Shown: positions 57,146-64,000 of the stretch, in pieces | Layout of the letters: every line of letters starts with the position of its first letter | Numbering within the stretch: the first letter of the stretch is position 1 | Notes under the pieces: model-generated | Told to the model about the DNA's origin: nothing | What the model saw: the letters and a program-made list of their open reading frames with translations, nothing else | The model's database searches: none | DNA from: Bacillota bacterium | Lineage (GTDB): Bacteria; Bacillota; Sulfobacillia; JAJZYS01; JAJZLH01 | Direction: 5' to 3' | Length of the DNA: 64,000 nt | NCBI GenBank assembly: GCA_021850485.1 | Contig: JAJZLY010000002.1 | Span: 1-64,000 of the forward strand | Program-made: the position numbers and the translations under genes

Positions 57146-58204
57146 TCAGTGCTGCTGGGGCCGGCCAATCAGGGTCAAGGCGTGGCCGCCTTCGGCAAGG
57201 ACCTCCCCGATCTGCCAGAACTTCACATCTTCTGCCGCGAATTGGGCCTCCAGTTCCGCCGACCGCTGCCGGTCACAGCTGATCAGAAGTCCGCCCGAAG
57301 TGACGCCGTCGGCGTAGACCACGATCTCACCTTCGGTCAAAGGCTCAACCACGTCGAGCTCTCCGGCGACATGGCGCATGTTGTCCCAACTACCGCCCGG
57401 CACCTCTCCGTCTTTGGCGTGGGCGAAGGTGGTGGGATGCACCGGCACCCGGCTGGCATCGATCACCAGCCTGACGCCAGAGGCCGTCGCCATCTCCAGG
57501 CCATGGCCAAGCAGGCCAAAGCCGGTGATGTCCGTAACCGATCGGATGCCGGAAACAGCCCGTACAGCTTGGGCGGCTGCCCGATTGAGCTGGGCCATCC
57601 AGGCCACCATGCTGCGCTCTACATCGGCATCGATCAGGCCATCCTTGGTCGCCTTGGCCAAGATGCCCGTGCCGATCGGCTTGGTCAGATAGAGCACATC
57701 GCCCGGCTTGGCGCCTTCCTTGGTCCAGATCTGGTGTGCGGGTACCACACCGGTCACGGCCAGTCCGTACTTGGGGATCGGATCGTCGATGGTGTGTCCG
57801 CCGATCAATACGGCACCGGCCTCTCGCACCTTGTCCAACCCGCCTTGCATGATGTCGTGCAAGATCGACGTCGGCAGGTCCTCGACGGGGAAGGCCGCCA
57901 GGGCCATGGCGGTGATCGGCGTGCCGCCCATGGCGAACACGTCGGACAGACTGTTGGCAGCCGCCACCTGGCCGTAGCTGTAGGCGTCGTCAACGATCGG
58001 GGTGAAGAAGTCCACGGTCTGAACCAACCAGGTGTCGTCGTTGATAGCGTAGACCCCGGCATCATCGGTGGCGCCGACAATCAGGCGCGGATCGTCGAAC
58101 GTCAAATTGAGATCAGCCAAAATCCGATGCAGGTCCTCCGGACCCACCTTGCAGCCTCAGCCGCTCTTGTTGGATAAAGTGGTCAGGCGCACCGCCTGGG
58201 GCAT
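57146..58204 (-). CDS. selD: Selenide, water dikinase SelD with in-frame selenocysteine codon
   Basis: Makes selenophosphate from selenide and ATP. The reading frame begins at ATG 58204 (AGGAGG 8 nt upstream) and passes a TGA at 58159-58157: MPQAVRLTTLSNKSG, Sec16, GCKVGPEDL. This is where SelD proteins have their catalytic Cys or Sec (SG-U/C-GCK). The downstream part shows DDAGVYAINDD, the ATP-site VQTVDFFTPIVDD and GGHTIDDPIPKYGLAVTG, and ends TLIGRP. With TGA read as Sec the protein has 352 residues, the normal length. Automatic gene calls would start at the GTG after the TGA and lose the active site. Confidence 0.95.
58129..58147 (-). promoter_or_regulatory. Candidate bacterial SECIS hairpin in selD
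   Basis: Ten to twenty-eight nt after the UGA, GTGGGTCC pairs with GGACCTGC (eight pairs including two wobbles) around a GGA loop. Distance fits bacterial SECIS elements recognised by SelB; the loop lacks a clear GU. Confidence 0.5.
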
Positions 58205-58217
58205 CGCTCCATCCTCC

Positions 58218-59552
58218 TCAGTTCAAAAGGCAGCGGGCCAAAATCTCCGCGACCTCAGCCAATCGCTGAGCGGGCAAGGTCCGCACATCCACCACGATCA
58301 TGCCACCTTCGACCTGGACCAGCAACGCGACCGCACCCTGGCGCAGCTCTGCCTGCACGGCCGATGCGGATTTGGGCCGTGGGTCGATGGCGACTGCCAC
58401 GCCTGGCAGCTCTACATCGGGCATGCTGCCGCCACCGGCGACGCCCCCCTTTGGCCGGACAGAGGCCTGCACGCCGCGCCGCTTCAGGTGGGCGATCAGT
58501 CTCTTGGCCTGCCTGCGCAGGGCGCCTGGGTCGGCTGTCACCATCTGGCGCACCGGGATCTGGTCCGGTTCCACCAGGGTCTGCCACAAGGTAGCCCGCA
58601 GTGCTGCTAAAGTCATCTTATCCGGCCGCAGTGCCCGGTAGAGCGGATGTCTTTTCATCTGGTCGATCACCGTCAGGCGGCCGACGGCAATGCCAGCCTG
58701 TGGCCCTCCGAGCAGTTTATCGCCGGAAAAGGTGACGACGTCTGCGCCCTGGCGCACCCGGCTGGCGACATCGGGCTCCGCGGGCAGCGGCAGCAGGCTG
58801 CCACTGCCCAGGTCATCGATCATCACCAGGTGATGGGTATGGGCCAACTGGGCCAGTGCCAGAGGATCGGCTTGCTCGGTGAAGCCGCGGATCTGGAAAT
58901 TCGACGGATGGACACGCAATAAGGCGGCGGTGTTCGGTCCGATCGCCCGCTCATAGTCAGCCAGCCGCGTGCGGTTGGTGGTGCCCACCTCAACCAGTTC
59001 GGTTCCGGAGGCCGCCATGATGTCGGGCACCCGAAAAGAGCCGCCAATCTCCACCAGTTCGCCGCGCGAGATCACCACCTGGCGGCCTTGGGTGAGGGTG
59101 ATCAGGGCCAAGAAGACGGCGGCGGCGTTGTTGTTCACCACCACTGCCGCCTCGGCGCCGGTCAAAAGTGTGAGGAGCGACTGCAGGTGGTCTTGGCGGC
59201 TGGAGCGGTGTCCGGACAGGAGATCGAACTCCAAGTCGCTGTAGCCGAGTGCTGCCCGGGCGGCCATGGCGGCAGCACGCTCGGACAACGGCGCTCGGCC
59301 GATGTTGGTGTGAATCACCACCCCGGTCCCGTTCAAGATCTCGGTCAGACCCGGGCCAGATCGGGCCACGGCCTGCTGCACGCGCCTCGCCAGCTCGCTC
59401 TCGGCGATCGGCTCATGGGTTTTTGTGAGCGTCGCTCTGGCCTGCGCCAGTTCGGCCTCAATCAGGCTCACCCACAACCGATTGGCTGGCAGTGAGGTCA
59501 GCTCCAACAGACGGGTGACAGAGGGCAACTGGCGGCGCGGGTCATCGGTCAT
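58218..59552 (-). CDS. selA: L-seryl-tRNA(Sec) selenium transferase SelA
   Basis: PLP enzyme of 444 residues converting seryl-tRNA-Sec to selenocysteyl-tRNA with selenophosphate from SelD. The cofactor Lys lies in TFSGDKLLGGPQAGIAVG. LNGTGVVIHTNIGRAPLSE, NNNAAAVFLAL and MIDDLGSGSLLPLP are family signatures. ATG 59552, with AAGGAGGGGGAG upstream, overlaps the end of the deacetylase gene by 11 nt. It lies 13 bp before selD; selB and the tRNA-Sec gene are not in the window. Confidence 0.95.
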   Translation of the reverse strand: MTDDPRRQLPSVTRLLELTSLPANRLWVSLIEAELAQARATLTKTHEPIAESELARRVQQAVARSGPGLTEILNGTGVVIHTNIGRAPLSERAAAMAARAALGYSDLEFDLLSGHRSSRQDHLQSLLTLLTGAEAAVVVNNNAAAVFLALITLTQGRQVVISRGELVEIGGSFRVPDIMAASGTELVEVGTTNRTRLADYERAIGPNTAALLRVHPSNFQIRGFTEQADPLALAQLAHTHHLVMIDDLGSGSLLPLPAEPDVASRVRQGADVVTFSGDKLLGGPQAGIAVGRLTVIDQMKRHPLYRALRPDKMTLAALRATLWQTLVEPDQIPVRQMVTADPGALRRQAKRLIAHLKRRGVQASVRPKGGVAGGGSMPDVELPGVAVAIDPRPKSASAVQAELRQGAVALLVQVEGGMIVVDVRTLPAQRLAEVAEILARCLLN

Positions 59553-60792
59553 CGCCCGCTCCCCCTCCTTCGCCCGGATGCCCGTATCGCTCCAGCAATA
59601 CGCGCCGGGACATCGAGATGAAGACCAGTTGCATCTTCTCCGGACTGCCTGCCCGGTGCGCCCCTTGCGGATGGTAGATCAGCATCAGCCAATTCCGATA
59701 CGTTTTCGCCCACCAGCCGCCCAGGTCTTCGGCCACCGGGCTGACTGTGAAGCCGAGGCCGACCGCCGGCCGGCCCAGGATGGTGGTGCCCAAAAACACC
59801 TCGATGTCTTGCCAGCGCGGCTCCACCGCCAGACGATCAGCGAGCAGGGTCAGCGAGTGGCGCAGCGCCCGCAGGCCGCGGATCGCCCCCATCTGGCTGA
59901 GAGCTGTGTTCTTCAGGTGGATCTCTCCATACACCGTCCCTGCCTTGAGTTGGGTGCCGTCAGCGAGGTCGATCGGGTCTTTGAGCACGCCTCGCTGCAG
60001 CCGGAAAATGGAATCCTCGCTCATGGCATCCACATGGTACAGCCGGTCATATAAGGACTCCCAGAGATCCCAGATGCGCATCCGCAACGGCACCGTGGGA
60101 ATGCCATGGGCGATCAGCTGCTCGACGGTGACCAACCCGATGCCGCGCGAGCGCAACTGAGGAAGGGCCAGCTTCAGCGCCTCCACAGTTCGCTGTCGGC
60201 CGTCGCCGCCAGCATCGTGCAGCAAGACGATGGCGCCGGGGCGAGCCTGGGCGATGCGCCCGGCGATGGCCTGCACCGTGTCCTTCTGCCGCCAGTCAAA
60301 GGCGTTGACCGTCCACAGGACCACCCGGTGCTCCAACCTGCTGGCCGCGGGCCACAGGGACAGGTTGAACTGACCCCAGGGGGGGCGCAGGTGGTGCGGA
60401 CGCAGGTGCGTGTTGCTTGCCAAGACCGCTGCCGCCTGCTCGAATTGGCGCAAGGTCGCCACCGGCCCTGTCCACCAGAGCCCGGCGTGGGTTTCGGAGT
60501 GGTTGGCGACCTCGTGGCCGCCGGCCTGCACTTGGCGCACTAGGTCGGGATAGCGCTCCGCTTGCCGCCCGACCATGAAGAACGTGGCCTTGGCCTCGGC
60601 CAGTGCCAGTAGGTCGAGGATTTGGGGCGTGAGCGGTCCTGGACCGTCGTCAAAGGTCAGTGCCAACTCCTGACGCTCCGTCTTCACGGCGCGCACGGCC
60701 CCCACGCCCAGGTAATGGCCCAGAAGTTCCGGCAGGCCAACATAGACGATTGCCAGGGCAACAATCCATTCCAAGACCGTCACCGGGCTCAC
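59542..60792 (-). CDS. Polysaccharide deacetylase with YkoP-like C-terminal domain
   Basis: A 416-residue protein. One N-terminal membrane helix (about 5-25) anchors a NodB-type carbohydrate esterase domain: LTFDDGPG (catalytic and metal Asp), HSETH (metal His pair), RPPWGQFN, and IVLLHDAGGDG. Residues about 255-400 match the YkoP-like domain (YDRLYHVDAMSEDSIFRLQ and LKAGTVYGEIHLKNTAL), often joined to or beside such deacetylases. Likely substrate is a cell-wall or envelope glycan. The GTG start overlaps the MFS stop by 4 nt. Confidence 0.88.
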   Translation of the reverse strand: MSPVTVLEWIVALAIVYVGLPELLGHYLGVGAVRAVKTERQELALTFDDGPGPLTPQILDLLALAEAKATFFMVGRQAERYPDLVRQVQAGGHEVANHSETHAGLWWTGPVATLRQFEQAAAVLASNTHLRPHHLRPPWGQFNLSLWPAASRLEHRVVLWTVNAFDWRQKDTVQAIAGRIAQARPGAIVLLHDAGGDGRQRTVEALKLALPQLRSRGIGLVTVEQLIAHGIPTVPLRMRIWDLWESLYDRLYHVDAMSEDSIFRLQRGVLKDPIDLADGTQLKAGTVYGEIHLKNTALSQMGAIRGLRALRHSLTLLADRLAVEPRWQDIEVFLGTTILGRPAVGLGFTVSPVAEDLGGWWAKTYRNWLMLIYHPQGAHRAGSPEKMQLVFISMSRRVLLERYGHPGEGGGAGDDR

Positions 60793-61916
60793 GACTCATC
60801 CACCATCTTCAGCCGGTCCAGTGGGTAGAGGGCGTAGAACAGGCACATCACCGCCAAGATCGCCGCTGCCAGCAAAAATGGTCCTTCCGGCTTCATCAGG
60901 CCCCAAGCGGCTGCCCCCAGCACCGGCCCAACGGTCAACCCGAGCCCTTCCACCGTCATGAATACACCCCACAAAGAGGCCTCCGCCCGGGGATGCACGG
61001 TACTGGCCAGCAGGGTGTTCCAGGCCGGAAGAATCAGAGCAAAGGCCACACCGATTACCGCTGCCAACAGGGCAGCCGGCCAGAACTGGCGGGCCTGGCC
61101 AAAGAACACCAGGCCGACAGCGGCTAGGCCGAACCCAATCACCAGCGGCCTACGCACACCTGCCCTGTCGGCCATCCTTCCCAGGGGTACCATCAGCAGC
61201 ACCGCCAACCCGCCGCCCACCGCCAGCATCTCGCCGTAGCGAAAGCCGATCAGCCCCAGCACGTTATGCAAGAACAGATTCAACTCGGGCAGCAAAATGC
61301 CAATGGTCATCGTCTGGGCGAACATGCCGGGGAACAGTACGGACACTTTCCCGACCTGCCGCCACACAGCCAGGCTGGGCAGCGGCACGCCGAGGTGGGC
61401 CGCCCGGGCCGGCAGCAGCAGCGCCAGCAGAAAGGCAACCGCCTGCACGGCCAGGATGATCATCAGGCCCGTTTGGAGGTGGGCCGGCAGCAGAAAGTTC
61501 ATCAACACGGGACCGACTCCAATCGCCACGATCCAGATGGCAAAGATGCCGCCGATGACGCTGCCACGCCGCTCTTCCCGGCCGCGGGTGGCTGTGGTGA
61601 TCACAGAGGGCCAAAGTGGCGAGGTACCAATCCCATAGACAGCTAAGATCAGCCACAGCGGCGATGTGACTGTAGCCCGGCTGACCATGAACAGGGCCAG
61701 CAGGGAGATCGCCGTGCCAACCCCCGTCACAGCCCTGGCGCCGAAGCGGTCGACCAGCCAGCCGGACGGCGAGCGCCCGAAGGTGTCCATCAGATAATGC
61801 GCCGATATGGCAAAGGCAGCGATCGACAGCGGCAGGCCAAAGGACACCGTCACCAGATCTGGCAGCAGGCTGACCAGCACCGTGGCCCGGACAAATTCGG
61901 ACAGGAACAAGAGCAA
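60789..61916 (-). CDS. Major facilitator superfamily transporter
   Basis: Membrane carrier with twelve helices and the MFS motif A in FGRSPSGWLVDRFGARAVTG and again MVPLGRMADRAGVRRPLVIG between helices 8 and 9. No ATG is available near the first helix. TTG 61916 gives about 375 residues starting MLFLSEFVRATVLVSLLP, while further upstream the frame runs into the overlapping glycosyltransferase gene, so the start is uncertain. Coupling with the lipid glycosyltransferase and deacetylase hints at an envelope-related substrate such as a lipid or glycan (lysophospholipid-type MFS), but this is inference. Confidence 0.75.
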   Translation of the reverse strand: MLLFLSEFVRATVLVSLLPDLVTVSFGLPLSIAAFAISAHYLMDTFGRSPSGWLVDRFGARAVTGVGTAISLLALFMVSRATVTSPLWLILAVYGIGTSPLWPSVITTATRGREERRGSVIGGIFAIWIVAIGVGPVLMNFLLPAHLQTGLMIILAVQAVAFLLALLLPARAAHLGVPLPSLAVWRQVGKVSVLFPGMFAQTMTIGILLPELNLFLHNVLGLIGFRYGEMLAVGGGLAVLLMVPLGRMADRAGVRRPLVIGFGLAAVGLVFFGQARQFWPAALLAAVIGVAFALILPAWNTLLASTVHPRAEASLWGVFMTVEGLGLTVGPVLGAAAWGLMKPEGPFLLAAAILAVMCLFYALYPLDRLKMVDES

Positions 61917-61927
61917 TACGGGAAGCG

Positions 61928-63061
61928 CTAGAAGTATCTGGCCAGCAGATCCTGCACGATATCCGCGGCGGCCTGCGGCCGCCCCGCTCGGCTGGCCGCC
62001 TGGCGCATCTGCTCCCGCTCCCCCGCCTGACTGAAGAAGCGGTGGAGTCCCTCCACCAGTGCGTCGACCGTGGTCGCCCAAAAACCGGCCCCCTCATCTA
62101 GTACCAGTCTGACATTCGCCATCTCTTGGCCTGGAATCGGTCGGAAGATGGCCATGGGCAAACCGCAGGCCATCGCCTCTGACGTGGTCAGCCCGCCGGC
62201 CTTGCTCACCAGAATATCCGCAATCCGCATCACGTCCCAGGTTTCCCTCAGGTATCCCTGGGTCACCAACCGATTCGGTGCCCGAGACGCCACCTCCTTG
62301 AGGGCCTGGGCCAGCGCCTGGTCATGACCGGTCAGGGCTAGGTAGGTAACGGGGGGACCTTGCGTCACGACTTGGTCGATCACCTCGGCAAAGCCACCGA
62401 TCATGCCATAGGCACCGGCCATCAAGAGCACGACTGGCTCGCTGCCCAGCCCGAGGCGCGCTCTCACCCCCGCCACATCCACCGGATCGGCAAACGACGG
62501 ATGGACCGGAATCCCGGTGGCCAGGATCTGATCTGCATTGACCCCACGCGCCACCATGCCTTGGCGCACCGCTTCCGATCCGACGTAGTAGCGGTCCACC
62601 GCGGGATGGATCCACTGACTGTGCACCGTATGATCGGTGACCACGCACACATTGGGCGTGGTCAGCCGACCGCCCAGGCGCAGACTGGAAATGACGCCGG
62701 CTGGAGTCGGGAAGGTGTTGATCAGCACCTTGGGGTGTTCCCGGTGGACGGTATCGAGCAGTTTCTCGCGGCCCAGGCTGTTTAAAAAGCCCTGCACTGC
62801 GGAGTCCGGTCTGACCCGGCTGGTGCCCTGGTAAAATGTGTTCCAAATACTCGGCAGATGGCGGACGCTGACGATATACATCCAGCGAATCAGGTTGTTC
62901 ATGGCTGGGCTGAGTTGCTCAAAGAAATCGATCTCTCGAGTCGTCACAGCCGGCGCCAATCGACGGAAGGCTTCAGCCAGCGCCTCGGCTGCCCGTTGGT
63001 GACCTGCGCCCATTGTCGCCGATAAGAACAGCGCCCGACCGTCGTTTCCCGCCGTCTGCAT
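61928..63061 (-). CDS. MGDG-synthase/UgtP-like glycosyltransferase
   Basis: GT-B glycosyltransferase of 377 residues likely glycosylating diacylglycerol. The MGDG_synth N-domain starts ALFLSATMGAGHQRAAEAL, with TTPNVCVVTDHTVHSQWIHP; the C-domain has VLLMAGAYGMIGGF, KAGGLTTSEAMACGLPMAIF and PIPGQEMANVRLV donor-site motifs. Plant MGDG synthases and Bacillus UgtP have the same layout. ATG 63061 has GGGGAACG upstream. It is the first gene of a run through MFS, deacetylase, selA, selD, fixC and fixX. Confidence 0.9.
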   Translation of the reverse strand: MQTAGNDGRALFLSATMGAGHQRAAEALAEAFRRLAPAVTTREIDFFEQLSPAMNNLIRWMYIVSVRHLPSIWNTFYQGTSRVRPDSAVQGFLNSLGREKLLDTVHREHPKVLINTFPTPAGVISSLRLGGRLTTPNVCVVTDHTVHSQWIHPAVDRYYVGSEAVRQGMVARGVNADQILATGIPVHPSFADPVDVAGVRARLGLGSEPVVLLMAGAYGMIGGFAEVIDQVVTQGPPVTYLALTGHDQALAQALKEVASRAPNRLVTQGYLRETWDVMRIADILVSKAGGLTTSEAMACGLPMAIFRPIPGQEMANVRLVLDEGAGFWATTVDALVEGLHRFFSQAGEREQMRQAASRAGRPQAAADIVQDLLARYF

Positions 63062-63138
63062 GCGTTTTCGTTCCCCACCGCCAAGGCGGCTCCTGCCAGG
63101 TGCGGCTCCGATGTGGCGACTGGGGTGCGCCGTTTGCC

Positions 63139-63144
63139 TATAAT
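63139..63144 (+). promoter_or_regulatory. Consensus -10 element before the terminal gene
   Basis: A perfect TATAAT with TGCC directly upstream, giving an expected start of transcription near 63151. No clear -35 was found. This placement argues that translation starts downstream of the ATG overlapping the box. Confidence 0.45.
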
Positions 63145-63148
63145 GGGC

Positions 63149-64000
63149 GTGTCCCTTGAGTGCGGGGGAGGGCTGACCCTGAAGAGATCGCTGTGGCGCC
63201 TTGGCCTGCTGGCTGTGTTTATCCTGACGCTGGCTGGCTCCATACCCCGCCCGGCTGCCGCTTCCTCGCCCCCGACCCGGCACGTGATCGTTGTCTTGGT
63301 CAACGACACATCGATCCAAAACTGGGCGTTTACGAATCTGCCGGTCTTGCGCCAGTTGGTGGCGCAAGGTGGGCTCGGCTTGATGAACTCGAACACGTCT
63401 GGCCAGAGTGTGCCACCCAACGGTCTGCTCACCTTGGCCACCAGCGCCCACATGAAGACGGTGGGTCCGGAGCTGAGTCTGGACGCCAGCGGCACCTACC
63501 ACGGACTGTCCGTGGCCAGCCTCTACTTGGCGGAGTTCGGTCACCGGCCGCCGCCCGGATCGGTGGTTTCGTTGGACGCCGGGCAAAATCAGAGTCTAAA
63601 CTCTGCCAATCCGTACAGCTTCACGATGGGCGCCTTGGCCCAACAGATTATGGCAGCCGGGGGAACGACGGCCGTCTTCGGCAATGCCGATCAGCCGTTT
63701 TCTCTGACCGCGGACCAGTGGGTCTTCGACCGCTCCGGTGCCCTGGTCGCCGAGAACTCTCAGGGCATCGCCACCCGTGGCAACGTCGGCGACAATCTGC
63801 TGCATACATACACCGGAGCGCCTTTCGGCGTCGCCCTCAACAATCAATTGCTGCTCCAAGATGTGGTGGCCGCCTACCCTAAGACCACCATGACGGTGAT
63901 CGACTACGGCGACACCGTCAGAGCCAACCTGTGGCGACACTTTGCGGTCTCCTCGCCCGTCGCCAACGCCGCCACTGCCTTCGCCCTGCACCACTTCGAC
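63149..64000 (+). CDS. Secreted alkaline-phosphatase-superfamily-like protein (runs off the right edge)
   Basis: An open frame continues to the window end. A signal peptide is clear: LKRSLWRLGLLAVFILTLAG then PRPAAA. The mature part begins HVIVVLVNDTSIQNWAF, LPVLRQLVAQGGLGLMN and PPNGLLTLATSAHMKT, a pattern like AlkP-superfamily proteins where the first strand is followed by a metal/nucleophile loop (ND-T and the N-T of MNSNT). Activity cannot be inferred, and the C-terminal metal ligands are missing. The start is uncertain: GTG 63149 is given, but a CTG at 63178, 6 nt after GGGGGAGGG, fits promoter position and signal peptide better. Confidence 0.65.
   Translation, partial: MSLECGGGLTLKRSLWRLGLLAVFILTLAGSIPRPAAASSPPTRHVIVVLVNDTSIQNWAFTNLPVLRQLVAQGGLGLMNSNTSGQSVPPNGLLTLATSAHMKTVGPELSLDASGTYHGLSVASLYLAEFGHRPPPGSVVSLDAGQNQSLNSANPYSFTMGALAQQIMAAGGTTAVFGNADQPFSLTADQWVFDRSGALVAENSQGIATRGNVGDNLLHTYTGAPFGVALNNQLLLQDVVAAYPKTTMTVIDYGDTVRANLWRHFAVSSPVANAATAFALHHFD

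Noticed and set aside
57146-58147. Shorter selD starting at GTG 58147
   Set aside because: It would remove the catalytic Sec/Cys region; the upstream frame with TGA read as Sec matches SelD exactly.

Overview
The window is a GC-rich bacterial chromosome segment with dense, often overlapping genes and many GTG/TTG starts. Several traits point to a high-GC Bacillota (Firmicutes) lineage of the Sulfobacillus/Thermaerobacter/Symbiobacterium kind: T-box leaders in front of pheS and thrS, a SigI/RsgI sigma-anti-sigma pair, MutS2, the yebC-ruvCAB block, a DUF3311/SSS symporter pair and an ABC-F gene with an apparent attenuation leader. The lineage is an inference; there is no rRNA gene here. No insertion sequence, prophage or CRISPR array was seen.

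Layout. 0-3 kb: edge of a cupredoxin-like lipoprotein, a DoxX membrane protein and a NarL-type two-component system. 3-9.3 kb: DUF488 protein, MscS channel, MFS carrier, DUF3311/SSS symporter and a CPA2 antiporter. 9.4-14.9 kb: an operon-like run (glutamate dehydrogenase, methylmalonyl-CoA mutase catalytic subunit, epimerase, carboxyltransferase, small OadG-like protein, biotin carrier) whose promoter lies inside a long inverted repeat. 14.9-23 kb: yajC, rsgI, sigI, ruvB, ruvA, ruvC, yebC, a degenerate HAD-like protein, nadE, tyrS. 23-25.7 kb: a class A penicillin-binding protein with a cupredoxin-like tail and an N-terminal reading-frame problem. 25.7-33 kb: a 4-hydroxyphenylacetate (homoprotocatechuate) degradation operon, hpaG-E-B-C-D, led by an aminotransferase and a DapA-family lyase. 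33-42.5 kb: mutS2, a second glutamate dehydrogenase, pheT, pheS with T-box, an rRNA/tRNA methyltransferase, rplT, rpmI, infC (probable CTG start). 42.6-50 kb: fabI, GNAT, thrS with T-box, DUF1003, ABC-F with leader peptide, rsgA. 50-54.5 kb: split transhydrogenase pntAA-AB-B, a DUF5519 protein and six tRNA genes. 54.5-64 kb: glycosyltransferase, then fixX, fixC, selD (itself a selenoprotein with an in-frame UGA), selA, a YkoP-type polysaccharide deacetylase, MFS, an MGDG-synthase-like glycosyltransferase, and the edge of a secreted AlkP-like protein.

Together the genes suggest an organism that oxidises amino acids and aromatic acids: aminotransferase plus hpa genes could take tyrosine-derived 4-hydroxyphenylacetate toward central intermediates, propionyl/methylmalonyl-CoA enzymes handle odd-chain or branched products, two glutamate dehydrogenases recycle amino groups, and FixCX and transhydrogenase balance electrons. 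No single wholly new system stands out. The most informative items are the selenocysteine codon in selD, the leader peptide/hairpin before the ABC-F gene, the palindromic promoter of the gdh-mcm operon, the PBP with a cupredoxin-like tail, and the HAD-like protein that seems to lack its catalytic aspartate.
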